Positions 42,404 through 50,679 of a DNA stretch of 64,000 nucleotides are shown piece after piece. The position numbers and the translations under genes are program-made. How positions within the stretch are numbered: position 1 is the first letter of the stretch; every line of letters starts with the position of its first letter. The stretch is from Enterobacter sp. ENT03 (GTDB lineage: Bacteria > Pseudomonadota > Gammaproteobacteria > Enterobacterales > Enterobacteriaceae), in assembly GCF_019218745.1 (NCBI RefSeq), contig NZ_JAHUXA010000001.1, forward strand, positions 806,001-870,000, read 5' to 3'. The notes under the pieces are model-generated. The model was not told the origin of the DNA, made no database searches, and was given only the letters and a program-made list of their open reading frames with translations.

Positions 42404-43269
42404 TACTCCTCCTGCTCCAGCATGGCGTTCACCCACGCATCCAGATTGGCGAAGGTCGGTTTTGACGCCAGATGCAGCAGTTTACGCCCGGCGTCCACCG
42501 CCAGCAGGGTCGGTTTGCCGCCCGCCTGCGCGACCAGCACGGTACGCACGCACTCCAGCAGCGAGTGTTCGGCGCGCGCCTGCTGTTCCATGGCGTTTGC
42601 CAGCGGATCCATAAAGCAGTAACAGAAGAAAACGCCAAGAAAGGTGCCCACCAGCGCTGCCGCCACTTTCAGGCCGATCAGCGCAATGGAGCCGTCAATC
42701 GACTGCATGGTGATGATAATGCCGAGCACTGCCGCGCAGATGCCGAAGCCCGGCATCGCCTCGGCGGTACGTTGCAGAGAGCGGGACGGCGCCATCAGCT
42801 CGCCTTCAATGGTTTCCAGCTCCTGATCGAGAATGCCTTCCAGTTCGTGGGCGTCGATTTTGCCCATCGCCATCAGGCGGAAGTTATCGGCGATAAACAT
42901 CACCAGCCGTTTTTGTTTGAGCACCAGCGGAAATTTTTGAAAAATCGTACTCTCTTCCGGCTGTTCGATATGCTGATCGAGGGTGCGCAGACCGCCGGTC
43001 TGTACGGCTTCCAGCAGTTCGTAGAGGCACATCAGCAACTGACGCTGGAATTCTGCGCCCATATTCTTTTTGCTGATCACGCCTTTAATTTGATGGACGA
43101 TCTCTTTTAACACATGCAGCGGATTACCGATGATCATCGCGCCAATACCGGCCCCTAAAATAATCACGATTTCCGCTGGCTGCCAGATAGCAATTAACTG
43201 CCCGCCCGCTTCAAAATAACCACCGAATACACAACCTAAAACAATCAGTAAACCAAATAACTTTTGCAT
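42403..43269 (-). CDS. motA: Lateral flagellar stator protein MotA (LafT)
   Basis: A 288-aa stator subunit (E. coli MotA 295) with four transmembrane helices: about 4-18, 31-48, 168-190 and 197-217. The first and last blocks (FGLLIVLGCVFGGYFEAGG; GLKVAAALVGTFLGVFFCYCFMDPLA) match the proton-type MotA family more than PomA. The cytoplasmic loop that contacts FliG lies between helices 2 and 3. It is followed directly by motB. Confidence 0.95.
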   Translation of the reverse strand: MQKLFGLLIVLGCVFGGYFEAGGQLIAIWQPAEIVIILGAGIGAMIIGNPLHVLKEIVHQIKGVISKKNMGAEFQRQLLMCLYELLEAVQTGGLRTLDQHIEQPEESTIFQKFPLVLKQKRLVMFIADNFRLMAMGKIDAHELEGILDQELETIEGELMAPSRSLQRTAEAMPGFGICAAVLGIIITMQSIDGSIALIGLKVAAALVGTFLGVFFCYCFMDPLANAMEQQARAEHSLLECVRTVLVAQAGGKPTLLAVDAGRKLLHLASKPTFANLDAWVNAMLEQEE

Positions 43270-43317
43270 AACACCTCTGCGAACCCGCCGGGCAGGTTCT
43301 TATTACGTAAGAAACAA

Positions 43318-44031
43318 TTAATGTGCGGCGAAATATTCTTTGAGTTTTTGCGCAATCTTTTTATTTAACTGGCAAATACGGGCTTCGGTCAGCCCGAGCA
43401 CTAACGCAATCTCTTTAAAATTCATATCCTGCTGGTAATAGAGAAACAGGATCTGCTGCTCTTTTTCGCTTAACTGGGTGAGCGCTTTCGCCAGCATATG
43501 CTGGTTGATCACCTGCTCTTCCAGGCGGCGGCTTTCCAGCGGTACGGCGCTGTGATCGCCGTCCAGCAGTTCATCGAGGCTGGCGAGGCTGGCGGCCCCT
43601 TCCAGACTTAAGTATTCCCGGTAATCTTCCGCGCTGATGCCTTCAGCGGCCAGTTCGTGCGACTCAGGTTCACGGCCAAGGGTTTTCCGCACCGCGCGAA
43701 TGGCATCGTTGACCTGATGGAATTTTTGCCGCAACTGGCGCGGACGCCAGTCGAGGCTGCGCAGTTCATCCAGTACCGCACCGCGTATACGCTGCACCGC
43801 ATAGCCGCCGAAACCGTCATCCGGCGCACCATAACGGCGAATGGCTTCCAGCAAGCCCATTAGCGCGATCTGTTCCATATCCTGCTTGTCCATCACCGCG
43901 TTGCACTGTGGCGCGAGCTGACGAACGACCTTTCGCACCAACGGCAGGTAAGCCTGTAAATAGTGGCTCTCCTCCGCGGGTGTTAATGACGGCAGGGTCT
44001 GGAATTCCTGAATTTCCCAGGCGAGTGTCAT
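43318..44031 (-). CDS. fliA: Lateral flagellar sigma-28 factor (LafS, FliA family)
   Basis: A 237-aa sigma factor for late flagellar genes (E. coli FliA 239). Region 2 includes LVRKVVRQLAPQCNAVMDKQDMEQIALMGLLEAIRRY and FGGYAVQRIRGAVLDELRSLDWRPRQLR. Region 4 is EKEQQILFLYYQQDMNFKEIALVLGLTEARICQLNKKIAQKLK. Its partner anti-sigma factor FlgM is encoded at 19256. It lies 26 bases after fliL and 48 before motA. Confidence 0.96.
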   Translation of the reverse strand: MTLAWEIQEFQTLPSLTPAEESHYLQAYLPLVRKVVRQLAPQCNAVMDKQDMEQIALMGLLEAIRRYGAPDDGFGGYAVQRIRGAVLDELRSLDWRPRQLRQKFHQVNDAIRAVRKTLGREPESHELAAEGISAEDYREYLSLEGAASLASLDELLDGDHSAVPLESRRLEEQVINQHMLAKALTQLSEKEQQILFLYYQQDMNFKEIALVLGLTEARICQLNKKIAQKLKEYFAAH

Positions 44032-44057
44032 GATGTTATTTCCGTTATTTTCCGCCG

Positions 44058-44537
44058 TTACTGATAAACCACTTTTTTCAGTAAGACGTCGCTGTAGGGC
44101 GCGGGAATATCCCGCGCCTTGAGTTGCGTTTTGAGGGCATTAAGCAGGGTTTGCTTTATTTCACTGATTTTTAATTTCCGCACGTCGCTATATTGCATAT
44201 CGGATAACGTAGAGACGATGATGCTTTGATATAACGGTTCGTCGGCGAGAATTTTTTTCGAGGCTTTTTCATCGTCTGCCACCATCGCGACTTCCAGCAA
44301 CATATAACGATCGTTGCCGGTATCGTCGTGCAGCGTAATCAACGATTCCGGCAGGGTGACAAAGACCTCATCGCCCTCCTTCTTCGCTTTCTTTTGAATG
44401 TTATTTTTTGCCGAGTGCGGATCGGGCGCGTGCGGCGCCTGATCTTTCATATAATAAATGACGCCGACAGCGGCACCGCCACCGACGAAAATCGCGAGCG
44501 TGGCGGCAAATAAGCCGACCATAATTGTTTTTTTCAT
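44058..44537 (-). CDS. fliL: Lateral flagellar basal body-associated protein FliL (LafF)
   Basis: A 159-aa protein with one N-terminal transmembrane helix (about 8-29, GLFAATLAIFVGGGAAVGVIYY) and a periplasmic stomatin-like domain that surrounds the stator. The C-terminal RKLKISEIKQTLLNALKTQLKARDI and VLLKKVVYQ fit the FliL pattern (L...LN..L). It lies 6 bases after fliK on the same strand. Confidence 0.88.
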   Translation of the reverse strand: MKKTIMVGLFAATLAIFVGGGAAVGVIYYMKDQAPHAPDPHSAKNNIQKKAKKEGDEVFVTLPESLITLHDDTGNDRYMLLEVAMVADDEKASKKILADEPLYQSIIVSTLSDMQYSDVRKLKISEIKQTLLNALKTQLKARDIPAPYSDVLLKKVVYQ

Positions 44538-44543
44538 GAGCCT

Positions 44544-45599
44544 CTACACTTTGATCAGGACAGCGTCATGCTGTCCGGCTAGGGTGGTTTCTTCTTCCAG
44601 TTCGACGGCAGAGCGGATCTGCGGCGACTGCTGTTGTGACTGCCTTTCCTGCTGCTGTTGCGACTGCCCCTCCTGCGAGACATTCACCTCAACGCCGACA
44701 AAGTTCTGCCCGGTGAGCTGCTGGCGCAGGTTGTCACTGAGCTGTTGCAACGAGCGGCAGACATCGGCCTGGCTGGCCCCGATATGCACCACCAGCTTGC
44801 CCGCCTCCAGATGGATGGCGATCTCAAGCTTGCCCAGCGACGGCGGATCCAGACGGATGGTCGAGCTTTGCTGCTGCTGACCAATTTGAAAGTGGATGCG
44901 ATCTTTGAGCAGGCTGGTGAGTTTCTCACCCCATTCACTGGTGTCGGCGGGCAGACTGAGCGGCTGCGCCTGCGCGTGGGTCGTCTCCGGCTGTCGCATT
45001 TCACTGGCAAAGGTGGTGCTCGCCAGTACGGTGGGCGTCAAAGTTTCGCGACGCGGTGGCGTTGTGGCCTCGACGCGAGGGGCGGTGCGTATATCGCGGG
45101 GCGTCGCGCGGGGCTGGGTTGTGTCATGCTGACGCGGCGCGATGGCGTTCAGATCTTGCGCCGCGCTGCGGGCGAGCCGGGCCTGCTGCTGCGGGGTTTC
45201 ACCGCTTACCGGCTGCGCGGCGAGTAAGCTCGCCATGACCGCCTGCAGTTTGGGCGAATCGGTGAGCAGGCTGGCGACCGGATCGGTGAGGGGTTGCGGG
45301 CGGCTTTCGGATTTAACGCCGATGCCCGCGTGGGCAACCGTCTGCATCAGCGGTTCGCTGAGTGGACTGGCCGTAACCGGCTCGCTGGCGGGCGGTGTTA
45401 AGAAGTGTGCCAGCAGTAGATCCAGCTGTTCGCGCGGATCGGCAATGATTTTCTCCGCCGGGCGCGCGCGTTCTGCCTGCTTAAGATGACGCAGATCCGG
45501 CAGCGTAAACCCGTCTGCGCTGCCGCCTGCCGACGGTTGCACCGGCAGCGCAGACAGCAGTTGTCCCATCGCCTCTGAGAGTAATGACAGTGTTTTCAT
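44544..45599 (-). CDS. fliK: Lateral flagellar hook-length control protein FliK (LafE)
   Basis: A 351-aa secreted molecular ruler. The N-terminal two thirds are Pro/Ala/Thr/Gln-rich and of low complexity. The C-terminal FliK domain (about 210-310) has STIRLDPPSLGKLEIAIHLEAGKLVVHIGASQADVCRSLQQLSDNLRQQL, the family core. The C-terminus has a Gln-rich run (about 315-330). Start and stop codons are shared with its neighbours: TAATG overlap with the upstream fliT-like gene. Confidence 0.93.
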   Translation of the reverse strand: MKTLSLLSEAMGQLLSALPVQPSAGGSADGFTLPDLRHLKQAERARPAEKIIADPREQLDLLLAHFLTPPASEPVTASPLSEPLMQTVAHAGIGVKSESRPQPLTDPVASLLTDSPKLQAVMASLLAAQPVSGETPQQQARLARSAAQDLNAIAPRQHDTTQPRATPRDIRTAPRVEATTPPRRETLTPTVLASTTFASEMRQPETTHAQAQPLSLPADTSEWGEKLTSLLKDRIHFQIGQQQQSSTIRLDPPSLGKLEIAIHLEAGKLVVHIGASQADVCRSLQQLSDNLRQQLTGQNFVGVEVNVSQEGQSQQQQERQSQQQSPQIRSAVELEEETTLAGQHDAVLIKV

Positions 45600-45916
45600 T
45601 ATTTTTGCTCCGCCACCAGATTCACCATTGAGTAAGCCAGCCGGCCTTCCTGCTGCCGACGGTGTTTTTCCATCCGCGCCTGTAGCTGTCCGGCCCGCGC
45701 CTGACGGCGGGCGATCATCTGCGCAAAACCGTCGCGCAGCCGGGTTTTCAGCGCGGCCAGTTCCGCAGGCGAAACCGGTTCGGCGGTGTATTGTTCAAAC
45801 AGCATCATTAGCCGCCGGTGCAGCGCGGGCAGACGTCGCCAGCGCTGTTTGTCGAGGCTCTCGTTCATCGCTGCCAGCAGACTTTCAATCTGCTGGCGCA
45901 GTGCGTCCTGGCTCAT
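45599..45916 (-). CDS. fliT: Putative lateral flagellar chaperone, FliT-like (LafD)
   Basis: A 105-aa all-helical basic protein between fliS and fliK, the place of lafD/fliT in lateral flagellar loci. The predicted helices (ALRQQIESLLAAMNESLDKQRW; LPALHRRLMMLFEQYTAE; AALKTRLRDGFAQMIARRQ) fit the FliT chaperone that escorts FliD. Sequence similarity to enteric FliT is weak, so the call rests on helices, size and position. It is 3 bases from the fliS start side and overlaps fliK by one base. Confidence 0.7.
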   Translation of the reverse strand: MSQDALRQQIESLLAAMNESLDKQRWRRLPALHRRLMMLFEQYTAEPVSPAELAALKTRLRDGFAQMIARRQARAGQLQARMEKHRRQQEGRLAYSMVNLVAEQK

Positions 45917-45919
45917 GGG

Positions 45920-46312
45920 TTAGCCCAGTTTTTGCGACAGGCCTTCCCAGCCTTCGCGCAGGTTGGAGAGGATGACCACCACTTCGTCGATCTTCGCCGT
46001 CGACATTTGACCGCTGGCTTCGTACAGGCGGTAGACGCAGTGGTCGTAAAGCCGCGCGAGGTTGAGCACCAGATCGCCGCCGTTGTCGAACTCCAGCGAA
46101 CTGGTCAGGGCATTAAGAATGTCGATGCATTTGTTTATGCTCTGCGCTTTGCGCTCGTAACGTTTGTTTTCGATGTGGCTTCTGGCGCGTTCCAGCTCGT
46201 CCATCAGTCCGGCGTAGAGCACCAGCACCAGATCCAGCGGCGAGGCTGACGCGGTGCGGGCAGCCAGATCCATCTCTTTGTATTGGGTGTAACCATTATC
46301 TGAAGCGTACAT
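45920..46312 (-). CDS. fliS: Lateral flagellin chaperone FliS (LafC)
   Basis: A 130-aa cytoplasmic chaperone that binds the flagellin C-terminus before export. The family core SPLDLVLVLYAGLMDELERARSHIENKRYERKAQSINKCIDILNALTSSLEFDNGGDLVLNLARLYDHCVYRL is clear (about 23-95). It lies 27 bases after fliD and 3 bases before the fliT-like gene. Confidence 0.95.
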   Translation of the reverse strand: MYASDNGYTQYKEMDLAARTASASPLDLVLVLYAGLMDELERARSHIENKRYERKAQSINKCIDILNALTSSLEFDNGGDLVLNLARLYDHCVYRLYEASGQMSTAKIDEVVVILSNLREGWEGLSQKLG

Positions 46313-46339
46313 CTTGTCTTGACCTTTTCGGGTGGCGGC

Positions 46340-47656
46340 TTACATGAAGGCCGCCATGCTCATTTGCATATTTTCAATTTCAACTATCGTGGCGGTGAAC
46401 TCTTCCAGATAGCGATCGTAAGAGGTGTTGTAACGGGTCTTGAGGTCATCAACGCTGCTGGTGACTTTTTCCTGTTTGTCGTCGAGGTTGCTCTGCCGCT
46501 GCGAGATGATGCCGTCGGTGTCGTCAAGCCAGGTTTCCATCAGGCTGTCGAGCTGGGCGGTCATGCTGTCAGGGCCGACGAACAGGGATGTCAGGCCATC
46601 CGGGTTTGCTTCCATCGCCGCGTCGAATTTTTCACTGTCGATTTGCAGATGCCCGTCAGAATCCAGCGTGATGCCGTAATCGACAATCGACACGCCGTTA
46701 TAGGTGGCGTGCGTGATGTCCTCGATTTGCCGCTCCAGCGATGAGATCCCCGCGTCGCCTGCCAGTGGCCCGGCGGATCCCGTGCCGCCGCCGTTTGTGG
46801 TGAGCGCATCAAGGGTGTCCACCAGCGTGTTATAGGCATCGACAAAGGTCTGCACCTTGGTCTGGGTGGCGCTGGGATCGTTTTTGACGTTAAAGGTCAG
46901 CGGTTCGCCATCGGTGGACTCTTCGGCGAAGGTAATGCTGAGGCCGGGAATGAGATCGTTATAGGTGTTGCTGCCGCTGGTGATCATCACCCCGCTTTCC
47001 GGCGAGCTGCCGAGGTAGACCACCGAGTCCTGCGCCACCGCCAGATCTTTCTGGTTGCTGATGTCAGTGGCGAACGCTGAGGCCGGATCGATGCCGCTGG
47101 CGGAGACGGTAAAGGCGTTTTCCGCGCCGGTTTCATCGGCGGTGAGCATCAGGGTGGTGGCCCCATCGGTGTTGACAATGGTGGCGGTGATGCCCGGATT
47201 ATCCGGCGAATCGTTGATCGCATCCGCCAGTTCTGCCACCGACACGCTGCCGTCAACGTTGGAATCGACCGTGCTGAGATCAATGTCCATTTCACTGTCA
47301 CCCATGGTAATGGTGAAGGTGCCGCTGCCGGGTATGTCGCCATCGGCAAAGGCCAGCGTGGACTGCTGCGCGGTCGCCAGCTGATCGACAAAGAAGGTGT
47401 ATGAGCCTTCCTCGGCGGTGGAGTCGGCGGTGATGGTCGCCGAGTCGTTGTTGGCGTTAACGGTGTTGACCACCGGACCGCCCGTCTCGCTGTTCAGCGC
47501 ATCTGCCGCACTCTGGAACGCCGTCAGGGCGCTGTCGAGGTTGTCCAGCGCGCTGGTTTGCGTATTGATGTCGTTTTGCTGGCGCGTGAGCGATGACGCC
47601 TTGGTGGAGATGTCCATCAGGGCGAATTTTTTCGCAATCTGCTGCGGGTTAATCAT
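46340..47656 (-). CDS. fliD: Lateral flagellar filament cap protein FliD (LafB)
   Basis: Filament cap of 438 aa (Salmonella 467). The N-terminal coiled coil (about 1-60, ISTKASSLTRQQNDINTQTSALDNLDSALTAFQSAADAL) and the C-terminal coiled coil (about 370-430, QRQSNLDDKQEKVTSSVDDLKTRYNTSYDRYLEEFTATIVEIENM) enclose an Asp/Thr-rich middle. It is the first gene of the laf operon (fliD-S-T-K-L-A-motA-motB-NlpC/P60), with a sigma-54 promoter 35 bases upstream. Confidence 0.94.
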   Translation of the reverse strand: MINPQQIAKKFALMDISTKASSLTRQQNDINTQTSALDNLDSALTAFQSAADALNSETGGPVVNTVNANNDSATITADSTAEEGSYTFFVDQLATAQQSTLAFADGDIPGSGTFTITMGDSEMDIDLSTVDSNVDGSVSVAELADAINDSPDNPGITATIVNTDGATTLMLTADETGAENAFTVSASGIDPASAFATDISNQKDLAVAQDSVVYLGSSPESGVMITSGSNTYNDLIPGLSITFAEESTDGEPLTFNVKNDPSATQTKVQTFVDAYNTLVDTLDALTTNGGGTGSAGPLAGDAGISSLERQIEDITHATYNGVSIVDYGITLDSDGHLQIDSEKFDAAMEANPDGLTSLFVGPDSMTAQLDSLMETWLDDTDGIISQRQSNLDDKQEKVTSSVDDLKTRYNTSYDRYLEEFTATIVEIENMQMSMAAFM

Positions 47657-47690
47657 GTGCTGCTCCGTTCAGATTTCATGGCTGATAATT

Positions 47691-47706
47691 AGCAATTGCC
47701 ATGCCA
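47691..47706 (-). promoter_or_regulatory. Sigma-54 promoter for fliD-motB operon
   Basis: On the reverse strand the sequence is TGGCATGGCAATTGCT, with TGGCAT at -24 and TTGCT at -12 in the correct phase. The leader to fliD is about 25 bases. It is nearly the same as the promoter upstream of flgB. Confidence 0.88.
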
Positions 47707-47803
47707 ATAATTTTTCGTATAAAAATCAACAAGATGAATTCCATGCGGAAGGCTATTTTCCGCCTGATGCGGAAGGGTTTTGTCTTTCCTGCCGCCCGGC
47801 GGC

Positions 47804-47830
47804 AAAAAAAAACACCGCCCTGGGGCGGTG
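47804..47830 (-). terminator. Intrinsic terminator after lafA
   Basis: On the reverse strand, CACCGCCC pairs with GGGCGGTG across a 2-base loop (47813-47830) and is followed by nine T residues. It lies 22 bases past the lafA stop and isolates the flagellin transcript from fliD. Confidence 0.93.
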
Positions 47831-47852
47831 CTTAACGTCAGCGTCGGGCCGA

Positions 47853-48758
47853 TTACTGCAGCAGGCTGGAAACCATGCCTGACATGCTGTTGGACTGTTT
47901 CAGCATGGTGATACTGGTCTGCATCAGTACCTGCTCTTTGGACATGTTGGACGCTTCCGCCGCGTAGTCGGTATCCATGATGTTACCGATCGCCACGTTG
48001 GTGTTGTCCTGCATGCTTTGCAGGTTGTTGGCGGTGTCATTCAGACGGTTGATGGACGCACCCAGCGTGGACTGGATTTTACCGACTGAGCTCATCACGT
48101 TCTGGATGCTGTCGATGGCTGCGGTCGCGGAAGCAGAAGACATCAGTTCGCTGCCGCTTGCGCCAGTGCCGCCGCCGGCACCGTCAGTACCAAAGTCATC
48201 CGCGAAGGAGGCGCTGAGGGAGCTGAGAGAGGTGGTCAGCGCATCAACCTGAGAGGAGATGTTCACGGTCATCTGGTCAGTGGCTTCAGAACCGACCTGG
48301 AACGTCACGCCTGAACCCTGGGTGAACAGGCCGCTGGCGGATTTGTTGAACAGGTTGGTGCCGCCGTAGGTGGTGTTCTGCATCATGTCGGACATTTCCT
48401 GGCCCAGTTCATCGAACTCGGACTGCATAGCCGCACGGTCGTCATCGCTGTACGTTCCGTTAGATGCTTGTGTAGCGAGGTCTTTCATGCGACCCAGAAT
48501 GTCATTCATTTCGTCAAAAGTGCCGTCAGCGGTTTGCAGCATGGCTGTTGCATCAGCGATGTTGCGTTGTGCAACTGCCATGCCGTCAGACTGTGCGGTC
48601 AGGCGGTTAGCAATCTGTTTGCCCGCCGCATCATCCGCAGAGGAGTTGATACGGTTACCGGTGGCCAGGCGCTCCATAGACTGGCTCAGAGAAGCGTTGC
48701 TTTTGTTGATGGCGTTGACAGCGGCCATTGAGGCGGCGTTGGTATTAATAGATAACAT
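47853..48758 (-). CDS. lafA: Lateral flagellin LafA
   Basis: Filament subunit of 301 aa. The N-terminal D0/D1 part (SINTNAASMAAVNAINKSNASLSQSMERLATGNRINSSADDAAG) and C-terminal part (IGNIMDTDYAAEASNMSKEQVLMQTSITMLKQSNSMSGMVSSLLQ) are canonical flagellin. The central variable segment is short and Ser/Thr/Gly-rich (about 173-212). It contains no lysine: none occurs between K139 and K227. Methylation by a FliB-type enzyme therefore has no central target, whereas O-glycosylation has many possible sites. The gene has its own sigma-28-type promoter and terminator and forms the right edge of the island. Confidence 0.97.
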   Translation of the reverse strand: MLSINTNAASMAAVNAINKSNASLSQSMERLATGNRINSSADDAAGKQIANRLTAQSDGMAVAQRNIADATAMLQTADGTFDEMNDILGRMKDLATQASNGTYSDDDRAAMQSEFDELGQEMSDMMQNTTYGGTNLFNKSASGLFTQGSGVTFQVGSEATDQMTVNISSQVDALTTSLSSLSASFADDFGTDGAGGGTGASGSELMSSASATAAIDSIQNVMSSVGKIQSTLGASINRLNDTANNLQSMQDNTNVAIGNIMDTDYAAEASNMSKEQVLMQTSITMLKQSNSMSGMVSSLLQ

Positions 48759-48803
48759 TTTCCTGCTCCTTGAATTTTATGGGTCTCAATCGAGATGTAG
48801 TGA

Positions 48804-48832
48804 TAAAGCGACCACGGGGAGCAAAAATTAAA
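48804..48832 (-). promoter_or_regulatory. Candidate sigma-28 (LafS) promoter for lafA
   Basis: On the reverse strand TTTAATTTTT (48832-48823) is followed after 12 bases by CGCTTTA (48810-48804). The flgM promoter has TTTAAGTTTT, 13 bases, then CGCTTTA. The shared pair suggests a LafS-type promoter that differs from the primary GCCGATAA -10 element. The leader to lafA is about 40 bases. Confidence 0.6.
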
Positions 48833-48850
48833 TGGCCGGGAAAAAAATTT

Positions 48851-48876
48851 AAAAAAAACCCGCTCAGGTGAGCGGG
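48851..48876 (-). terminator. Intrinsic terminator after chiP
   Basis: On the reverse strand, CCCGCTCA pairs with TGAGCGGG (48859-48876) and is followed by eight T residues. In E. coli, chiP continues into chiQ; here transcription should stop, and the lateral flagellin promoter begins about 20 bases further on. Confidence 0.92.
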
Positions 48877-48896
48877 TGAGCCGATGCGGGCAGAAA

Positions 48897-50294
48897 TCAG
48901 AAAATGGTGAACGGCGCGATGACGATAAACTTCACGTCTCGCTCATCCTGGAAGATGTTGCCGTAGCCACCGCCGTAGCTGGGGATGTCGGAGTGGTTGT
49001 CGTACTGGGTGAAGTGCAGTTTAAACATCGTGCCTTTGGCGCGGCCATCCTGCAGGGTGTAGACCGCATCGAGGCTGTAGGCCGACTCTTTCAGGCGGTA
49101 ATCGGGATCGTAGTACGCGTCCGGCGTCGCCATCTCTGCCGGTTTTGCATCCCAGGCGTAGACATAAGACGCGCCAACTTGCCAGCCCGGCAGGTTGAGA
49201 TTTTTCAGATCGTACATCGCGCCAAAGAACACCGCTTTTTCGCCGTCGGCGTTGAAGTCGGAGCGGTTATCCCACCATACGTCCAGTCGACCGTTTGAGG
49301 AGGCGTAGGTCGGCGTCATACGTTGCAAGAAGTAGCCCTGCTGCCCTTCCGCTTGCACCCAGGTGCCTTCAAGACGCAGATCGACATCGCCCACTTTGTA
49401 GCCAAAGGTCAGCGCCTGTAGCCAGGCGGTGCTGTCATAGAGGTCGTTGACGCTGCGGTCGCTGACTTTATCGCGGGTGCCGTAGAACTGATAGGTGGTG
49501 GAGAGCGGGCTGCCGGCGACGTCAAACTTGTAGCTGGCTTTCGCGAAATATTGATCGATATAGCCTTCAGCCTGACCAAACGCCGCTTCCAGCAGCAGAT
49601 CGTTTTTAAAATCGTACTTCGCGCCCAGCGAGTGCAGATAATCCACTTTGGTTTTCTGATCGTTCTGGTAGAAGTCGTCCATTTCCAGATGCCACGGCGC
49701 TTTGTATTCGTTGGTCCACATGTACGAGAAGCTCAGCGCGCCCGCCTCGCCGTAATCGAAGTTAGCGCCCGCTTCCGCCCCTTTATAAGTGCCTGGCATA
49801 AAGCTCCAGTGCGGGGCCAGCAGCGTCTGGCCGGTGGGCTGAATGTAGCCGCCGCGCGCCCAGACCGGGCCGTATTTGAATTTGGCCGCCGCTTTGTAGA
49901 GGCTGATGCCGCTTTTATCACCGGACCAGTCTTCGTCGTAGGCTTTGTTGCTGGAGGAGAACGCGATTTCGTTCGGGTGGCCGCTTTCGGCGCTTTCCGC
50001 CATTTCAATGGCCGTAAAGGCGGCAACGTCAAGGCCGAACATGTCGGCGACATAGCCTGACTGGAAATCTAAGTTGGCGTTCCAGGTGGAGTGCGAGAGG
50101 TTGGTTTTGTATTTACCGTCGTTAACGTCTTTCCGGTCGCGCTCACGCTGCCAGTAATAGACGCCGCCGGTCAGGGTGGAATCGTCGATAAATCCGGCGG
50201 CGTTAGCCTGCGCGGAAAGGCCCCAGCCCGACATTGCTGTGACACCGGCAACAGCCAGCGCCAGCGTACTACGTTTGCCACTGAACGTACGCAT
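48897..50294 (-). CDS. chiP: Chitoporin ChiP
   Basis: Outer-membrane porin of 465 aa for chito-oligosaccharides (E. coli 468), OprD-like. A signal peptide covers about 1-32 ([22 protein letters not shown]), followed by alternating beta strands rich in Tyr/Trp/Asp. The protein ends with a terminal phenylalanine (IVIAPFTIF), typical of outer-membrane beta barrels. Its usual partner chiQ is missing: the flagellar island starts directly after the terminator. Regulatory sites for ChiX and NagC are visible upstream. Confidence 0.96.
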   Translation of the reverse strand: MRTFSGKRSTLALAVAGVTAMSGWGLSAQANAAGFIDDSTLTGGVYYWQRERDRKDVNDGKYKTNLSHSTWNANLDFQSGYVADMFGLDVAAFTAIEMAESAESGHPNEIAFSSSNKAYDEDWSGDKSGISLYKAAAKFKYGPVWARGGYIQPTGQTLLAPHWSFMPGTYKGAEAGANFDYGEAGALSFSYMWTNEYKAPWHLEMDDFYQNDQKTKVDYLHSLGAKYDFKNDLLLEAAFGQAEGYIDQYFAKASYKFDVAGSPLSTTYQFYGTRDKVSDRSVNDLYDSTAWLQALTFGYKVGDVDLRLEGTWVQAEGQQGYFLQRMTPTYASSNGRLDVWWDNRSDFNADGEKAVFFGAMYDLKNLNLPGWQVGASYVYAWDAKPAEMATPDAYYDPDYRLKESAYSLDAVYTLQDGRAKGTMFKLHFTQYDNHSDIPSYGGGYGNIFQDERDVKFIVIAPFTIF

Positions 50295-50299
50295 AATGG

Positions 50300-50311
50300 T
50301 TCCTCTTTGAC
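50300..50311 (-). promoter_or_regulatory. ChiX small-RNA pairing site in the chiP leader
   Basis: The chiP leader reads GTCAAAGAGGAA on the reverse strand, covering the ribosome binding site 5 bases before the ATG. This is a 12-base perfect complement of the seed of E. coli ChiX sRNA (UUCCUCUUUGAC), which silences chiP unless chitosugars induce a decoy. ChiX itself is not in the window. Confidence 0.8.
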
Positions 50312-50410
50312 TTAGTAAAATTCGCCTGCAAGTGCAGTAACGATAAATAAAAAAAGCTAAATATAACCGGTGCTTATGAGTTAAAAACTCATGGTTCCGG
50401 TGTCATCAAG

Positions 50411-50435
50411 ATTATTTTTCGCGTCGCGAATTATC
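50411..50435. promoter_or_regulatory. NagC operator candidate, chiP-proximal
   Basis: An inverted repeat with TTATTTTTCGCG and CGCGAATTA arms matches the NagC operator pattern. It lies about 120 bases upstream of chiP. The 385-base chiP-glnS gap also holds a second NagC-like site, the ChiX site and the glnS terminator. Confidence 0.65.
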
Positions 50436-50574
50436 AACACAATTTAGCGGGGAAAAGATGAGACTATGACGCAGTGCACATAAAAAGTTACATCTGGCAA
50501 CATGGGATTGAGCGGGGCTAAAAACGCGGGATGTTCAGGGCAGGTATAAGGGCATTATCCGCGGAAAAAATACA

Positions 50575-50597
50575 TTTAATTCGCAGCGCGAATATAA
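50575..50597. promoter_or_regulatory. NagC operator candidate, chiP-distal
   Basis: The palindrome TTTAATTCG-CAGCG-CGAATATAA matches the NagC pattern and lies about 160 bases from the proximal site. Two spaced NagC sites allow repression by DNA looping, as known at nagE-nagB. Confidence 0.6.
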
Positions 50598-50620
50598 GGA
50601 TGGCGCGGCAGGCGAGGCAT

Positions 50621-50653
50621 AAAAAATGCCGGTCAGTAGACACTGACCGGCAT
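50621..50653 (-). terminator. Intrinsic terminator after glnS
   Basis: On the reverse strand, ATGCCGGTCAGTG pairs with CACTGACCGGCAT-type sequence (ATGCCGGTCAGT/ACTGACCGGCAT) and ends in six T residues, 27 bases past the glnS stop. Confidence 0.92.
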
Positions 50654-50679
50654 CAGAATTGCCTGCGGTTGACCTGCGA

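Noticed and set aside
48812-48840. Sigma-54 promoter for lafA (GGCC...TTTTTGCT on the reverse strand)
   Set aside because: The GG to GC distance is three bases too long; the sigma-28-type pair over the same stretch is the better reading.
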